From: Spongiibacter marinus
Lineage (GTDB): Bacteria > Pseudomonadota > Gammaproteobacteria > Pseudomonadales > Spongiibacteraceae
Length of the DNA: 64,000 bases
NCBI RefSeq assembly: GCF_016906995.1
Contig: NZ_JAFBBD010000008.1
Span: 1-64,000, forward strand
Direction of reading: 5' to 3'
The position numbers and the translations under genes were made by a program. The notes under the pieces are model-generated. The model worked only from the letters and a program-made list of their open reading frames with translations, was not told the DNA's origin and made no database searches. Below are positions 1-8,486 of this stretch, piece after piece (within the stretch, counting starts at the first letter, position 1; the number at the start of each line of letters is the position of its first letter).

Positions 1-63
1 GCTGTTGCAACTGAACCGGTGACTTACGAGAACGTCGTTGTGAGGAAGGCTAAGGAGGAATAA
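1..63 (+). CDS. 3' end of an unidentified CDS (partial)
   Basis: Frame 1 is open from the window edge to a TAA at 61-63 and reads out as a short charged tail ending in RKAKEE. It is followed directly by the next gene. This is consistent with the last 20 residues of a protein that starts outside the window, but so short a stretch could be open by chance. The codons for the last residues form an AAGGAGG sequence, a perfect Shine-Dalgarno match. No family can be named. Confidence 0.35.
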   Translation, partial: AVATEPVTYENVVVRKAKEE

Positions 64-169
64 ATGAGAGGTGGAGCTAAATGGATACCCCTTATGTATA
101 TACAGTATATCAACTGACTGGAAAGTCAATAAAGCCAACGCGTCGTTCTATGACAAATCAGGAGCTGGT

Positions 170-748
170 ATGCAATGCCCCCTCGCGTCACTCATCCACG
201 ATTACCGCCTAGCCTTGGCTGAAAGTGATACGGCGGCACGTTATTGCAGTGTGGCGACGGTAGATGGTCAGCAGGCGAGCACAAGAACGGTGGTACTGCG
301 TGATATCACCACTTTAGGGCCAATGATTTTTATCAACGATAGCTCGCCAAAGTGGCCGGTGCTGATGGCCGGTGGCAGCGAGGTATTGCTGTTCTGGCCC
401 TCGCAAATGTGCCAATACCGCCTGCGCGGTACATGGCAGGTGCTGGGTGAGGACGAGATGCTTGAGCATTGGCAGAACAAACCCGATGCGGCAAAGCTGT
501 TGGATCACCTGTACCAGCGCCTCCCGCAAAGCTCGACGCTAACCTCAGCTGCGCAGCTGCGAGAGGAGCTCGATGGCTTGCGACAACGCTTTGCTGGCGC
601 CGATATTCCCTTTGTCGGTAACGCGCGGGGAGTGGTTCTGGCAGTGGACTATCTGGAGTCCTGGTGCGCAGCAGCAGATGGGGTACACCAGCGCCGCCTG
701 TATCGACGGATCAATGGCGACTGGCTCAGCGAGCCTTTGGTTCCTTAG
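170..748 (+). CDS. PNPOx-like FMN-binding protein (Alr4036 type)
   Basis: A 192-residue protein of the pyridoxamine 5'-phosphate oxidase-like split-barrel fold. The N-terminal half carries the typical strand with STRTVVLRDI and later an INDSSPKW stretch where family members contact FMN. The C-terminal third (YLESW...HQRRLYRR) matches the end of the Alr4036 subfamily. True PdxH enzymes conserve a different PLP-binding tail, so this is likely a flavin-dependent reductase of unknown substrate. The ATG at 170 is preferred because GGAG lies at 161-164 and the residues before it do not resemble the family. The frame stays open upstream to a GTG at 71. The gene ends 8 bp from the stop of the convergent phosphatase gene. 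Confidence 0.72.
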   Translation: MQCPLASLIHDYRLALAESDTAARYCSVATVDGQQASTRTVVLRDITTLGPMIFINDSSPKWPVLMAGGSEVLLFWPSQMCQYRLRGTWQVLGEDEMLEHWQNKPDAAKLLDHLYQRLPQSSTLTSAAQLREELDGLRQRFAGADIPFVGNARGVVLAVDYLESWCAAADGVHQRRLYRRINGDWLSEPLVP

Positions 749-755
749 GGACTGG

Positions 756-2327
756 CTATTCCACGTACGCTGGTTGTGGCAAGAGGCCGCTGACATAGGC
801 CATTACATGGAAGAGAAAATTCTGCTCATTTGTGCCCGATAGCAGCGCTGCACCGGGGCCAATGGCGTAGACAGCAACATCCTCGCCGCCGTGAGTTTCA
901 CTACTGAGAGGAACGAGAGCGTCCTGTTGAAACCCTCTGTCCTGGGTGTCAACGCCGTGCAGATCGCGGCGACTGCCAGCCGCCGTCTGCTCTTGGGCGC
1001 TGAAATACTCAGAGCCGGGGCCGTTGGCATAAGCCAGGGTTGTGTAGGGCAGGCCATCTGCCGCGGTGCTTGGAGTATTGCTGCCCACGCTGACCACCTT
1101 ACCCAGTATCGGGTTGCCCCGCCGAGGATAGCCTGCAATCGTGAAAACATGGCTGTGATCCGCTGTGACGACAATGAGAGTGTCCTCGGGGCTGGTTTGC
1201 TCTACGGCAAGTGCCACCGCCTCAGATAAAGCAATGGTGTCATGCAAGGCCTTACTGGCATTGCCAGCGTGGTGGCCGTGGTCGATGCGTCCCGCTTCAA
1301 CCATAAGGAAAAAGCCCTGTTCATTTTTGCTGAGTAACGCGAGGGCCGCTTCGGTCATTTCCCTTAGCGATGGCTCGTTGTCAGGTTCGTCGCGGCGTTC
1401 TAGCTCATACTGCATGTGTGAGCCACTGAAAAGCGCGAACAGTTTTTCTGTGGCCGCTAAGTCGAGTGCATTCAGCGCTGCTTTACTATCGAGGTAGCGT
1501 GCTGCTGGGTATTGCTGCTGCCACTCAGCGAGTAAATTGCGCCCGTCAGTGCGCTGGCCCCCATCGATACCGGCGGGTAAAAAATGCCGTCGCCCGCCGC
1601 CCATAACCACGTCAATGCCGTCAACATCCACATTGGCAAAGCGGGCTTCCAGGTTTTTTTCAAAGCCGATTAGTTGACTGGCAATATCCTCACAGCCAGC
1701 TGAAATTGCCTGTTGTGGCAAGGTGCTGTTGTCTTCCCAGTTACGATCAGCCGATTTGGCATACGTCGCCGCGGGGGTGGCGTGGGTAACACGTGCGGTG
1801 GACACCAGACCTGTGGTCTTGCCGGCAATTTCTGCGAGTTCGAGCAGGCTAACTAGCGCATTTCCCGTGGCGCTGCTGCAATCGCCGCGGCGAGTATTTT
1901 CGTCAACGCCTAGCAAACCAATATTGGTTTTAACGCCCGAGACTATCGCGGTCATGGTGCCGGCCGAATCTGGGGTTTGAGCATCCACATTGTAGGTTTT
2001 TACCAGGCCGCTGAAAGGAAAACGGTCAAAGCTCAGGTTGTTTTCCTCCCCGGGCATTCCCTTCTGTTGGCCGTCGAGAATACGGGCGGCGGTAATAGTG
2101 GAAACCCCCATACCATCGCCGACAAACAGGATAATATTTTTGGCTTTGCCGTGAGCCTGGGCATAGGTTGTTTTGTCGAGTAGCTGGCGCTGCGCTTGCT
2201 GATACCAGGGGTTGGTTAGCGTATTTTCTAACAGTGGTGATGAGAGGTGCGGGGGTGGCGGTGTTTTGCTGCAGCCAACACCCGCAATAACGCCGAGAAG
2301 TAACCCAAACCGAAGATACAAGCGCAT
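756..2327 (-). CDS. phoA: alkaline phosphatase, PhoA type, probable lipoprotein
   Basis: A 523-residue phosphomonoesterase of the PhoA superfamily, expected to release phosphate from organic esters in the periplasm or at the outer membrane. It shows all metal and nucleophile signatures: FVGDGMG near residue 70 (Zn/Mg aspartate), TPDSAGTM with the catalytic Ser near 121, EAGRIDHGHHAGN, and TADHSH. The N-terminus is a signal peptide ending IAGVGCS, a plausible though imperfect lipobox, so it is probably lipid-anchored. The ATG at 2327 has an AGGGGG Shine-Dalgarno five bases upstream; the frame runs 10 codons further without a better start. It lies 66 bp downstream of the di-heme gene and is probably co-transcribed with it. 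Together with phoX it suggests a phosphate-starvation cluster. Confidence 0.88.
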   Translation of the reverse strand: MRLYLRFGLLLGVIAGVGCSKTPPPPHLSSPLLENTLTNPWYQQAQRQLLDKTTYAQAHGKAKNIILFVGDGMGVSTITAARILDGQQKGMPGEENNLSFDRFPFSGLVKTYNVDAQTPDSAGTMTAIVSGVKTNIGLLGVDENTRRGDCSSATGNALVSLLELAEIAGKTTGLVSTARVTHATPAATYAKSADRNWEDNSTLPQQAISAGCEDIASQLIGFEKNLEARFANVDVDGIDVVMGGGRRHFLPAGIDGGQRTDGRNLLAEWQQQYPAARYLDSKAALNALDLAATEKLFALFSGSHMQYELERRDEPDNEPSLREMTEAALALLSKNEQGFFLMVEAGRIDHGHHAGNASKALHDTIALSEAVALAVEQTSPEDTLIVVTADHSHVFTIAGYPRRGNPILGKVVSVGSNTPSTAADGLPYTTLAYANGPGSEYFSAQEQTAAGSRRDLHGVDTQDRGFQQDALVPLSSETHGGEDVAVYAIGPGAALLSGTNEQNFLFHVMAYVSGLLPQPAYVE

Positions 2328-2393
2328 AGCGCCCCCTGAGCAGCCGGTAGATAGCACCGAAGTATAGGGCTGCTTAGGGGGTAATCCCAGTGG

Positions 2394-4124
2394 CTAGGGT
2401 TCCGCTTGCCAGTTCAGGCGCAGGTCCCAATGCCGCACTTTGTCGGCGGGTAACACGCTGGCTGTTTCAGGGTCGATCTCCCGGTAGACATTCACCGCTG
2501 GCGCAATATTGGGGTCGCGCCCATACACAAAGTCTTGGTCGGCAACAATCGTCATATAGGCTTTATTCAAGTCCAGTGCTCGGCGCAGTGAGGGCGTAAT
2601 AAGTTGGTAAACATCTTTACCGGCCAGCGCAGCGGTATTTAAGCTGCCATCTTCATTGAGAAAGCGTTGACGAATTTCGGCGTTTTCTCGGAACTCATTG
2701 CCACCGCCCACTGTTGCCAGGTAGTCAGCGATTTCTCCGATCACTTCGCCATCGACCTTTTGTTGGCCAACGTAAGGTGCGTCTTGCATACCTTTCAGGT
2801 TGATATAGGACCAACCCTTGCTGCCAGTCACCTTGCGAGCAAAGGCGAAGGTTTGGTCAATGGTGGTGCCAACGGTTGTGTGGCAGCCCATGCAAAATAA
2901 GTTCTCTTCCTCGCTTTGCATTCGCAGGCTGCCTTGCTCATCTTCGATAAAGCCGAGCATCATCCAGCCAAAGCTGTTATCGGTTCCCTTGTCTCCGCGG
3001 TTGATATATTTGGGGATCAACTCATCGACTTTCTCCTGGCGCTCATTGCCATACATCGATACCAGGTGCTCCGGTGGATAGAACACAAACTTATTCATGT
3101 AGCGCAGCTCTTTCATACGAGGAGGCACGGTGATCTCGCCGCCTTCGTTGATACCGACATAGCGCACACTGTGCAGAAACTCCGTGCCCAGGGGGTATAG
3201 CATGGTTGCTACCACTTCATCGGCGGCGTCACCCACGTAGTGCTCAGGGCGTTTGATACGGTTGACTACGCTGAGTTCTTGGTCACCGTTTAGGTCGACG
3301 CAAAAGGCCCGCTCATCAATGTCCGGGGTCGAAATATCGTGTAGATCCTTAATAGCCATTTCCAGTATGGAGAGGTTTGCCAGATAGGCGTCTTTTGAAT
3401 ATTGGCCGTCACCGCCACAGCTGGCTTGGCGAAACTTAGCGGGCAGGCGAATCATGACATCGTCGGTTGCGCCATTGGTTGGCCAGAATGTGCTGGGCAG
3501 CGGTTTGTAATTGAAGGCCACCCAGTGGCTGCCATCTTTGGCAAAGCCGAGCTCATCGAAAGCCTTTGCCCCCAGTGCTAAATTTTTTAGCTCGGGAATG
3601 GGGCCCTGCCAGTCGCGGGTATTTTTAAGTTGTTCAATCAGCGGGCTGTAATTATCGGTATGGATATAGTCCAGCGCATGCTGGTCGCTGATTTTTTCAA
3701 TGCGTTCGCGGCGATCTTCAAAAAGGTTGGTCCAGTGGTTAACTTCGCCAATGTCAGAGAACAGGTACGCTACCTGCTGACTGCCATCGTCCATGGTGTT
3801 GGGCCTGCTGCGATAGGGGTAGGTTTGGTGGCAGGTCATGCAAGGGTTGTACTTGGCTTCGTGCTTGGTATAGCACTGGGGTGGGATAACCGCCTCTGCA
3901 TTGTAAATGGTTTCTGGTTTGGGCTGGCGCAGGGTCGGTGTTGGTGAAGCGGTGGCAATCTCGCCTGGAAACGAAAGACTGCTCAGCAGTTCCTGGTCTG
4001 CCGCCGGGAGCTTGTCCCCCGATTGCTCCGGCGCTTGCTGGCCAGGGGGCGCCGTTGTGTGGGCGTTGTCACCACTGCATGCATACAGCAAGGCACTGAG
4101 AAGAATCATCCAGGTTTTTTTCAT
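2394..4124 (-). CDS. di-heme c-type cytochrome lipoprotein of unknown function
   Basis: A 576-residue exported protein. Its signal peptide ends LLYACS (Cys16), a good lipobox, followed by a Pro/Thr-rich linker. Two CXXCH heme c sites are visible: CMTCH at about residues 95-99 and CMGCH at 411-415, about 310 residues apart. Between them lies a DLNGDQELS segment that resembles a calcium loop. I do not recognise a catalytic family. It sits between two phosphatase genes on the same strand, downstream of phoX and a hairpin, and upstream of phoA. A role in electron transfer or metal redox at the cell surface is inference. The TTG four codons upstream is a less likely start. Confidence 0.75.
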   Translation of the reverse strand: MKKTWMILLSALLYACSGDNAHTTAPPGQQAPEQSGDKLPAADQELLSSLSFPGEIATASPTPTLRQPKPETIYNAEAVIPPQCYTKHEAKYNPCMTCHQTYPYRSRPNTMDDGSQQVAYLFSDIGEVNHWTNLFEDRRERIEKISDQHALDYIHTDNYSPLIEQLKNTRDWQGPIPELKNLALGAKAFDELGFAKDGSHWVAFNYKPLPSTFWPTNGATDDVMIRLPAKFRQASCGGDGQYSKDAYLANLSILEMAIKDLHDISTPDIDERAFCVDLNGDQELSVVNRIKRPEHYVGDAADEVVATMLYPLGTEFLHSVRYVGINEGGEITVPPRMKELRYMNKFVFYPPEHLVSMYGNERQEKVDELIPKYINRGDKGTDNSFGWMMLGFIEDEQGSLRMQSEEENLFCMGCHTTVGTTIDQTFAFARKVTGSKGWSYINLKGMQDAPYVGQQKVDGEVIGEIADYLATVGGGNEFRENAEIRQRFLNEDGSLNTAALAGKDVYQLITPSLRRALDLNKAYMTIVADQDFVYGRDPNIAPAVNVYREIDPETASVLPADKVRHWDLRLNWQAEP

Positions 4125-4151
4125 TGCGGATACCAAAATGTTTACTAATAA

Positions 4152-4178
4152 AAAAGGGGCGAAGAATCCGCCCCTTTT
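4152..4178 (-). terminator. intrinsic terminator after phoX
   Basis: A perfect 10-bp stem (AAAAGGGGCG / CGCCCCTTTT) with a 7-nt loop lies between the phoX stop and the di-heme gene start. On the minus strand it is followed by a T-rich run, the hallmark of Rho-independent termination. It may be partial, letting some transcription reach the two downstream genes, for which no other strong promoter is obvious in the 90-bp gap. Confidence 0.75.
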
Positions 4179-4214
4179 GTTTACTGTTGCTTGGCCGATC
4201 GGCCGCGCGTCGTA

Positions 4215-6065
4215 CTACAGAGCAGGATCTTCAAACAGCCAGATCACATTGTTCTCGTGGTTGCCAGTGTCTTCGCCAATCAACACTCGTCCATCGTCCA
4301 AGATCACCAGATTGTCGGGGTTGGAGATGTTATTTGTGTTACAGCGGTTTGCTGCGCGATCGCCGTAGTAGGGGCCGCCGACAAGCGCTGGGGTGAGGGT
4401 GTTGATGTCCACCAGGCCATCCTTTTCAACGAGCTTCATGCGGTAGACCACACCACACTTGCCGTGAGTGCCGTCTAGCTGAATGTCTCCGGCGCCGTCA
4501 GCCATAGTGGCGTCGAACGAAGACATGGCCAGATACATGTAGGCTTGGGCACCATCTGCAGCGCCGTTATTCCACCATGTGTCGGCCAAGCCGAAGTTGA
4601 TGTTGATGCCTTCCATTTTGCGGAACTCAGCCGTTGCGCCCATTGCGGCAGCGAGTTTGCGGCTTTCAAGGAAGGCGACACGCTCGTCGGCAAAGGGGTT
4701 GGCGGCAACGCTACCGCTGTTGTCGAGGTCTTGCCCTGACTTGAATTCTGCGAAGGCCTGAATTTGCGCATCGCTAATGTGCTTGGCGTCGGCAAACGTG
4801 CCGTCGAAGCTCGCAATGGCGTTTTCGATATCGGCCTCATTGCCAGCACCGATCTCAATCCACTCCACAGCAAAGGCAGCTTCCGCTGGGTCAGTGATGC
4901 CATTGGACTGGGTGACTTTTGCGGCGTAGAGCTTGCCCGCGCTCATATCGTTAGCGGCGTTGGCCACAAACTTAAACAGCACTGTGCCGGTGCCATCGTC
5001 GCTGAGGAAGACGGTGCGGCGGTCTGGCATAACCACGGGGTTTTCGTGTGAGAAGCGCCCCATCAGCTCAAGTTTGTTCACTTCAACATCGGCAACATTG
5101 GCTGTTGCTGCAGTGTTGTTAGTGCCGATCTCGACAATGTAACCGTAGTCGTAAGGGTTGCCCCAGTTACCGCTGCGATCAAGCGGGTAGCCTTTGTATT
5201 CAGCAATCGCTTCGGCATTGGAGAAATAATTGGCATTGGCATTGAACCAGTCGGCTGTATTGTCAAAGTACAGTTCTTCTGCCGACAGTGGCGTGCCCCA
5301 GGGGCTTACGGTGCCAAAACAGTTAACCCAGGTGCCGTCGACACTGGAGAAGTCCAGCATACCTTCCTGGGTCGGGCTGTAGGTATCCGTTAAGCGAATA
5401 CGGCTCATGCTGCCTGGGCGGTCTTCCCAGTTGGTATACAGGTAGTAGCCGGTGCCACCATCGGAGACGGCGCCGTTAAAGTCGGGGTCGTTAGAGCTTT
5501 TGATTAAACTGCCGTTAGCGCTGAGGATGTCACCCATTTTGTTGCCATCGGCGAGGTTGTCACCCTGCTGTGCCAACACAATGTAGCTGCCAGCGGCGCT
5601 TTGTACGGTTTCTTTTTGTGCCGTGGTGATCGGGAAGTCCAGAGCGGCGATATCGCCCATGTTGTTAACGTCGGCGTTAAAGTAGCCAACGGTACCTACG
5701 TTAAAGACCTTGCCAGCCGAATCGGTGGTTGTGTTAGAGCTGCTTGGGTGCTGAATATTGGAGAACAGCTTGCCGTCTTCGTTAACGAATATCCCGGTAA
5801 ACTCAGCGCCGAGCGGAGCGGTAGCAAACCGTTTGAGGCCTTTAGGTGTCACCGTAGAGACGCCATCAGCACCATCTTGACCGTCTGCGCCATCCTGCCC
5901 ATCAGCGCCATTTGCACCATTGCTTCCATCTACGCCCGCAGGACCTTGTGGGCCTACCGCGCCGTCTTGGCCATCGCTACCATTTCGTCCGTCATCGCCG
6001 CCGCAGGCTGACAATGTTGCAGCCAGAATAGCGGCAATGGAAGCGCTCAATAACTTCTTGTTCAT
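4215..6065 (-). CDS. phoX: PhoX-type (DUF839) phosphatase lipoprotein with collagen-like linker
   Basis: A 616-residue protein of the PhoX/DUF839 family; PhoX enzymes are Ca/Fe-dependent alkaline phosphatases. The C-terminal part has the family's PDNLVILDDGRVLIGED run. The signal peptide ends TLSACGG (Cys21), a strong lipobox, and is followed by 14 uninterrupted Gly-X-Y triplets at about residues 26-67, rich in GQD/GAD. No Tat twin-arginine motif is visible, unlike many PhoX proteins, so export is probably Sec-dependent. AGGGAA lies just upstream of the ATG. A Pho-box-like repeat array lies about 90 bp upstream, supporting PhoB control. Some DUF839 proteins are not phosphatases, so activity is inferred from family and context. 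Confidence 0.78.
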   Translation of the reverse strand: MNKKLLSASIAAILAATLSACGGDDGRNGSDGQDGAVGPQGPAGVDGSNGANGADGQDGADGQDGADGVSTVTPKGLKRFATAPLGAEFTGIFVNEDGKLFSNIQHPSSSNTTTDSAGKVFNVGTVGYFNADVNNMGDIAALDFPITTAQKETVQSAAGSYIVLAQQGDNLADGNKMGDILSANGSLIKSSNDPDFNGAVSDGGTGYYLYTNWEDRPGSMSRIRLTDTYSPTQEGMLDFSSVDGTWVNCFGTVSPWGTPLSAEELYFDNTADWFNANANYFSNAEAIAEYKGYPLDRSGNWGNPYDYGYIVEIGTNNTAATANVADVEVNKLELMGRFSHENPVVMPDRRTVFLSDDGTGTVLFKFVANAANDMSAGKLYAAKVTQSNGITDPAEAAFAVEWIEIGAGNEADIENAIASFDGTFADAKHISDAQIQAFAEFKSGQDLDNSGSVAANPFADERVAFLESRKLAAAMGATAEFRKMEGININFGLADTWWNNGAADGAQAYMYLAMSSFDATMADGAGDIQLDGTHGKCGVVYRMKLVEKDGLVDINTLTPALVGGPYYGDRAANRCNTNNISNPDNLVILDDGRVLIGEDTGNHENNVIWLFEDPAL

Positions 6066-6151
6066 AACAGTTCCCTAGAAAGAGGTGGATTGGTCTAGTT
6101 ATAACGGGGGGCCAGTCTAGGGACGGACTATGACGGTTTAACAAAGAAAAC

Positions 6152-6180
6152 ATGTCGAAGTGTTGACGAATTTGTGACAA
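6152..6180 (-). promoter_or_regulatory. Pho-box-like PhoB site upstream of phoX
   Basis: Read on the minus strand, TTGTCAC-AAAT-TCGTCAA matches the Pho-box layout: two 7-bp direct repeats related to CTGTCAT, separated by four A/T bases, giving an 11-nt period. A third, weaker copy (TCGACAT) follows at the same 11-nt period. The array starts 87 bp upstream of the phoX start codon and points toward it, as expected for an activator site. Confidence 0.65.
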
Positions 6181-6387
6181 CCACCAGGCTGACTGAGTGC
6201 GACATATTTGTGCGTTAGAACATTTTACGCTTCATTGGAGGGCGGTAGTGGCGGCAGATTCGATCGCCGCGGCCGGCGAGTAGCGTGAATTGGCGGTGGA
6301 AGTAGTGTTGGCATGGATTCTGTATAGAACACGGTGTCCGCACTCTTGGTATCGCAGGACATGCTGTCAAAGCATCACAATTTGGTA

Positions 6388-6515
6388 ATGGAGAGCTAGG
6401 GTTCCGGTTGTGCACCTTGCACAACGTCTGGTCCGAGAGCTTTCGACCTCTTCCCCATCGATTGGATTCGCCACGGGATAGGTTACACGGCGGGACAAAA
6501 GCCCGGGAGACGATC
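6388..6515 (+). ncRNA. guanidine-I riboswitch (ykkC class)
   Basis: The conserved blocks of the class I guanidine aptamer occur in order: CTAGGGTTCCGG at 6396-6407, GTCTGGTCCGAGAGC at 6426-6440, and ACACGGCGGGAC followed by AAAAGCCCGGGAGA at 6485-6510. The GGG/CCC pairing of the last block is intact. No poly-U run follows; instead the transporter's GGAGG sits inside a TGCC-GGA-GGCA element at 6558-6568, so control is probably translational. Guanidine binding should turn on the downstream operon. Outer boundaries are approximate. Confidence 0.93.
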
Positions 6516-6571
6516 GGCAGCCAGTTGCCAGGAGTGCTCTATTTACCGCGTAACGATGCCGGAGGCAGGCA

Positions 6572-7612
6572 ATGAAACGAATAGCCGCATTACTACTTAC
6601 TCTCTCATGTTCCTCTTTTAGTCTCGCTTCAGACAGCTTCAAAGTATGTTGGTCAATTTATGTTGGCTGGATGCCGTGGGGCTATGGTGACGAGCAAAAA
6701 ATCGTCGATAAATGGGCGAAGAAATACGGCATTGAGATTGATGTCGTTCAGATCAACGACTACATCGAGTCAATAAACCAATACACCACCGGCGAGTTTG
6801 ACGCCTGCACCATGACGAACATGGATGCGCTGACAATTCCCGCTGCCGGTGGTGTGGACAGTACCGCGCTAATTGTCGGCGATTTTTCTAATGGCAATGA
6901 CGGGCTGGTACTGAAAAATACCGACTCACTTCAGGCTGTGAAGGGACAGCAAGTGAATTTAGTTGAGTTGAGTGTTTCCCACTATTTGCTGGCGCGCGCA
7001 CTGGATAGCGTCGGCATGAGCGAATCTGACGTTACCGTTGTGAATACCTCCGACGCCGATATGGTCGCTATCTACCCAACAGCGGGGGTAAGTTCTGTGG
7101 TGACCTGGAACCCATTACTCAGTGAAATTCTCACCATGCCCGGCGCAAACAAGGTATTCGACTCTTCTCAAATACCCGGCGAAATTATCGACCTGCTCGT
7201 GGTGAACACCGAGGTATTAAAGAAAAACCCTGCTCTGGGTAAGGCGTTAGTTGGCGCCTGGTATGAAATCATGGCGACCATGAGCGCCCCAGGAAAGGCA
7301 GGCCTCGCTGCTCGCACGGCGATGGCAATTGCGTCGGGGACGGACACTGCCGGCTACGATGCGCAGCTGGCCAGTACGAAAATGTTTTACACGCCCAGCG
7401 ACGCGGTCGCTTTCACCCGCAGCAGTGACCTGAAGTCAACCATGCAGAGTGTGGCTGAATTCTCGTTTAACCACGGTTTGCTGGGTGACGGCGCTCCCGA
7501 CGCCGGTTTCATCGGTATCGAAACGCCTGTCGGTGTCTATGGCAATCCGGCAAACATTAAACTGCGTTTTAACCCCAGCTATATGCAAATGGCGGCTGAC
7601 GGCAAATTGTAA
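6572..7612 (+). CDS. guanidine/urea-type ABC transporter substrate-binding protein
   Basis: A 346-residue periplasmic binding protein with a cleavable signal peptide (about residues 1-19, ending SLAS). It resembles the NMT1/SsuA-like family annotated as the putative urea transporter component of urea carboxylase loci (TIGR03427 type). Because the operon sits behind a guanidine riboswitch, the likely ligand is guanidine. This is inferred from context, not from visible binding residues. GGAGG at 6561-6565 gives a strong ribosome-binding site. A 7-bp hairpin follows the stop, then the permease gene. Confidence 0.88.
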   Translation: MKRIAALLLTLSCSSFSLASDSFKVCWSIYVGWMPWGYGDEQKIVDKWAKKYGIEIDVVQINDYIESINQYTTGEFDACTMTNMDALTIPAAGGVDSTALIVGDFSNGNDGLVLKNTDSLQAVKGQQVNLVELSVSHYLLARALDSVGMSESDVTVVNTSDADMVAIYPTAGVSSVVTWNPLLSEILTMPGANKVFDSSQIPGEIIDLLVVNTEVLKKNPALGKALVGAWYEIMATMSAPGKAGLAARTAMAIASGTDTAGYDAQLASTKMFYTPSDAVAFTRSSDLKSTMQSVAEFSFNHGLLGDGAPDAGFIGIETPVGVYGNPANIKLRFNPSYMQMAADGKL

Positions 7613-7623
7613 ACCGTGCCCGA

Positions 7624-7641
7624 GGGTGGCGCCTGCCACCC
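7624..7641 (+). repeat. hairpin between binding-protein and permease genes
   Basis: GGGTGGC-GCCT-GCCACCC forms a perfect 7-bp stem with a 4-nt loop just after the binding-protein stop codon, followed by a short broken T run. Such hairpins often protect the 3' end of the highly expressed binding-protein transcript or cause partial termination, giving more binding protein than permease. Confidence 0.55.
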
Positions 7642-7670
7642 TAACCATTTTTCTCAGCTGGGATGCTTCT

Positions 7671-8486
7671 ATGAAACGATTGATTAATCAGCAGCCGACG
7701 CGGGTATGGGGCATTGCCTTGTCATTACTGCCCTTTGTATTCCTGCTGGTGCTTTACGTCACGGCCTCTGATGCACGCTTGGCGGAAAACCCCCAAGACA
7801 AGCTTTTACCCAGTTTCTCTCAGATGGGCGAAGCGATGCAGCGCTTAGCGTTTGAGCCGAGTAAGCGCACCGGGGAGTACCTGTTTTGGCAGGACACTCT
7901 CAGCAGTTTGCAGCGCCTGGGTTTGGGTATGGCAATTGCCGCTGGCTTGGGGATGTTGCTCGGTTTGAGTACCGGCGCCTTTCCTGTTGCCTATTCCGGT
8001 GTTGCGCCACTGCTGACGGTGGCATCACTGATACCGCCAATGGCGATTTTGCCGATACTGTTTATTGTCTTTGGTTTGGGGGAGGTGTCTAAGGTCGCGC
8101 TTATTGCTATTGGCGTAACGCCCTTCGTCGCGCGCGATATCCAAAAGCGCTGTCTGGAAATTCCCCGGGAACAGCTGGTAAAAGCGCAAACACTGGGTGC
8201 CAATAGTGGGCAAATAGTCTTGCGGGTGCTGATCCCCCAATTGATGCCTCGGCTAATTGATTCCTTGCGACTGTCGTTGGGGAGCGCGTGGTTGTTCCTT
8301 ATCGCCGCAGAAGCCATCGCCTCTACCGATGGCCTCGGGTATCGGGTGTTTCTTGTTCGTCGTTACCTGTCGATGGATGTGATTCTGCCCTATGTTGCCT
8401 GGATCGCGTTGCTGGCATTTGTTATCGACTTTGCGCTGCGCAAGCTGAGTTTGTGGGCCTTTCCCTGGCAGGAGAATCGCTCATGA
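7671..8486 (+). CDS. ABC transporter permease (guanidine uptake)
   Basis: A 271-residue inner-membrane protein of the BPD_transp_1 family, related to SsuC/TauC. An N-terminal membrane segment (LSLLPFVFLLVLYV) is followed by five or so more helices. The EAA-like coupling motif is visible around EQLVKAQTLGA...GQIVLRVLIPQ, where the ATPase docks. The ATG at 7671 is chosen because the upstream in-frame sequence overlaps the binding-protein gene and is not conserved-looking. The stop overlaps the ATPase start as ATGA, implying translational coupling. One permease gene suggests a homodimeric channel. Confidence 0.88.
   Translation: MKRLINQQPTRVWGIALSLLPFVFLLVLYVTASDARLAENPQDKLLPSFSQMGEAMQRLAFEPSKRTGEYLFWQDTLSSLQRLGLGMAIAAGLGMLLGLSTGAFPVAYSGVAPLLTVASLIPPMAILPILFIVFGLGEVSKVALIAIGVTPFVARDIQKRCLEIPREQLVKAQTLGANSGQIVLRVLIPQLMPRLIDSLRLSLGSAWLFLIAAEAIASTDGLGYRVFLVRRYLSMDVILPYVAWIALLAFVIDFALRKLSLWAFPWQENRS

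Larger units (their letters stand above)
6066..6571. other. 506-bp divergent intergenic region
   Basis: No credible protein gene. It separates phoX (minus) from the guanidine operon (plus). The phoX-proximal part holds the Pho-box-like repeats at 6152-6180. The half next to the transporter gene holds the guanidine-I riboswitch at about 6388-6515 and the ribosome-binding site of the transporter gene at 6561-6565. I could not identify a convincing -35/-10 pair for the riboswitch transcript in 6181-6385. Confidence 0.8.

Noticed and set aside
91-110. LexA-like or other palindrome around TGTATATACA
   Set aside because: Only one half of a CTG-N10-CAG LexA box is present (CAG, without the matching CTG), and an A/T palindrome of this length can occur by chance.
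64-117. A 17-codon ORF (ATG at 64) directly behind AAGGAGG
   Set aside because: The Shine-Dalgarno match is made of codons of the preceding frame (KEE), the peptide is short and has no features, and the real downstream gene has its own ribosome-binding site at 161-164.
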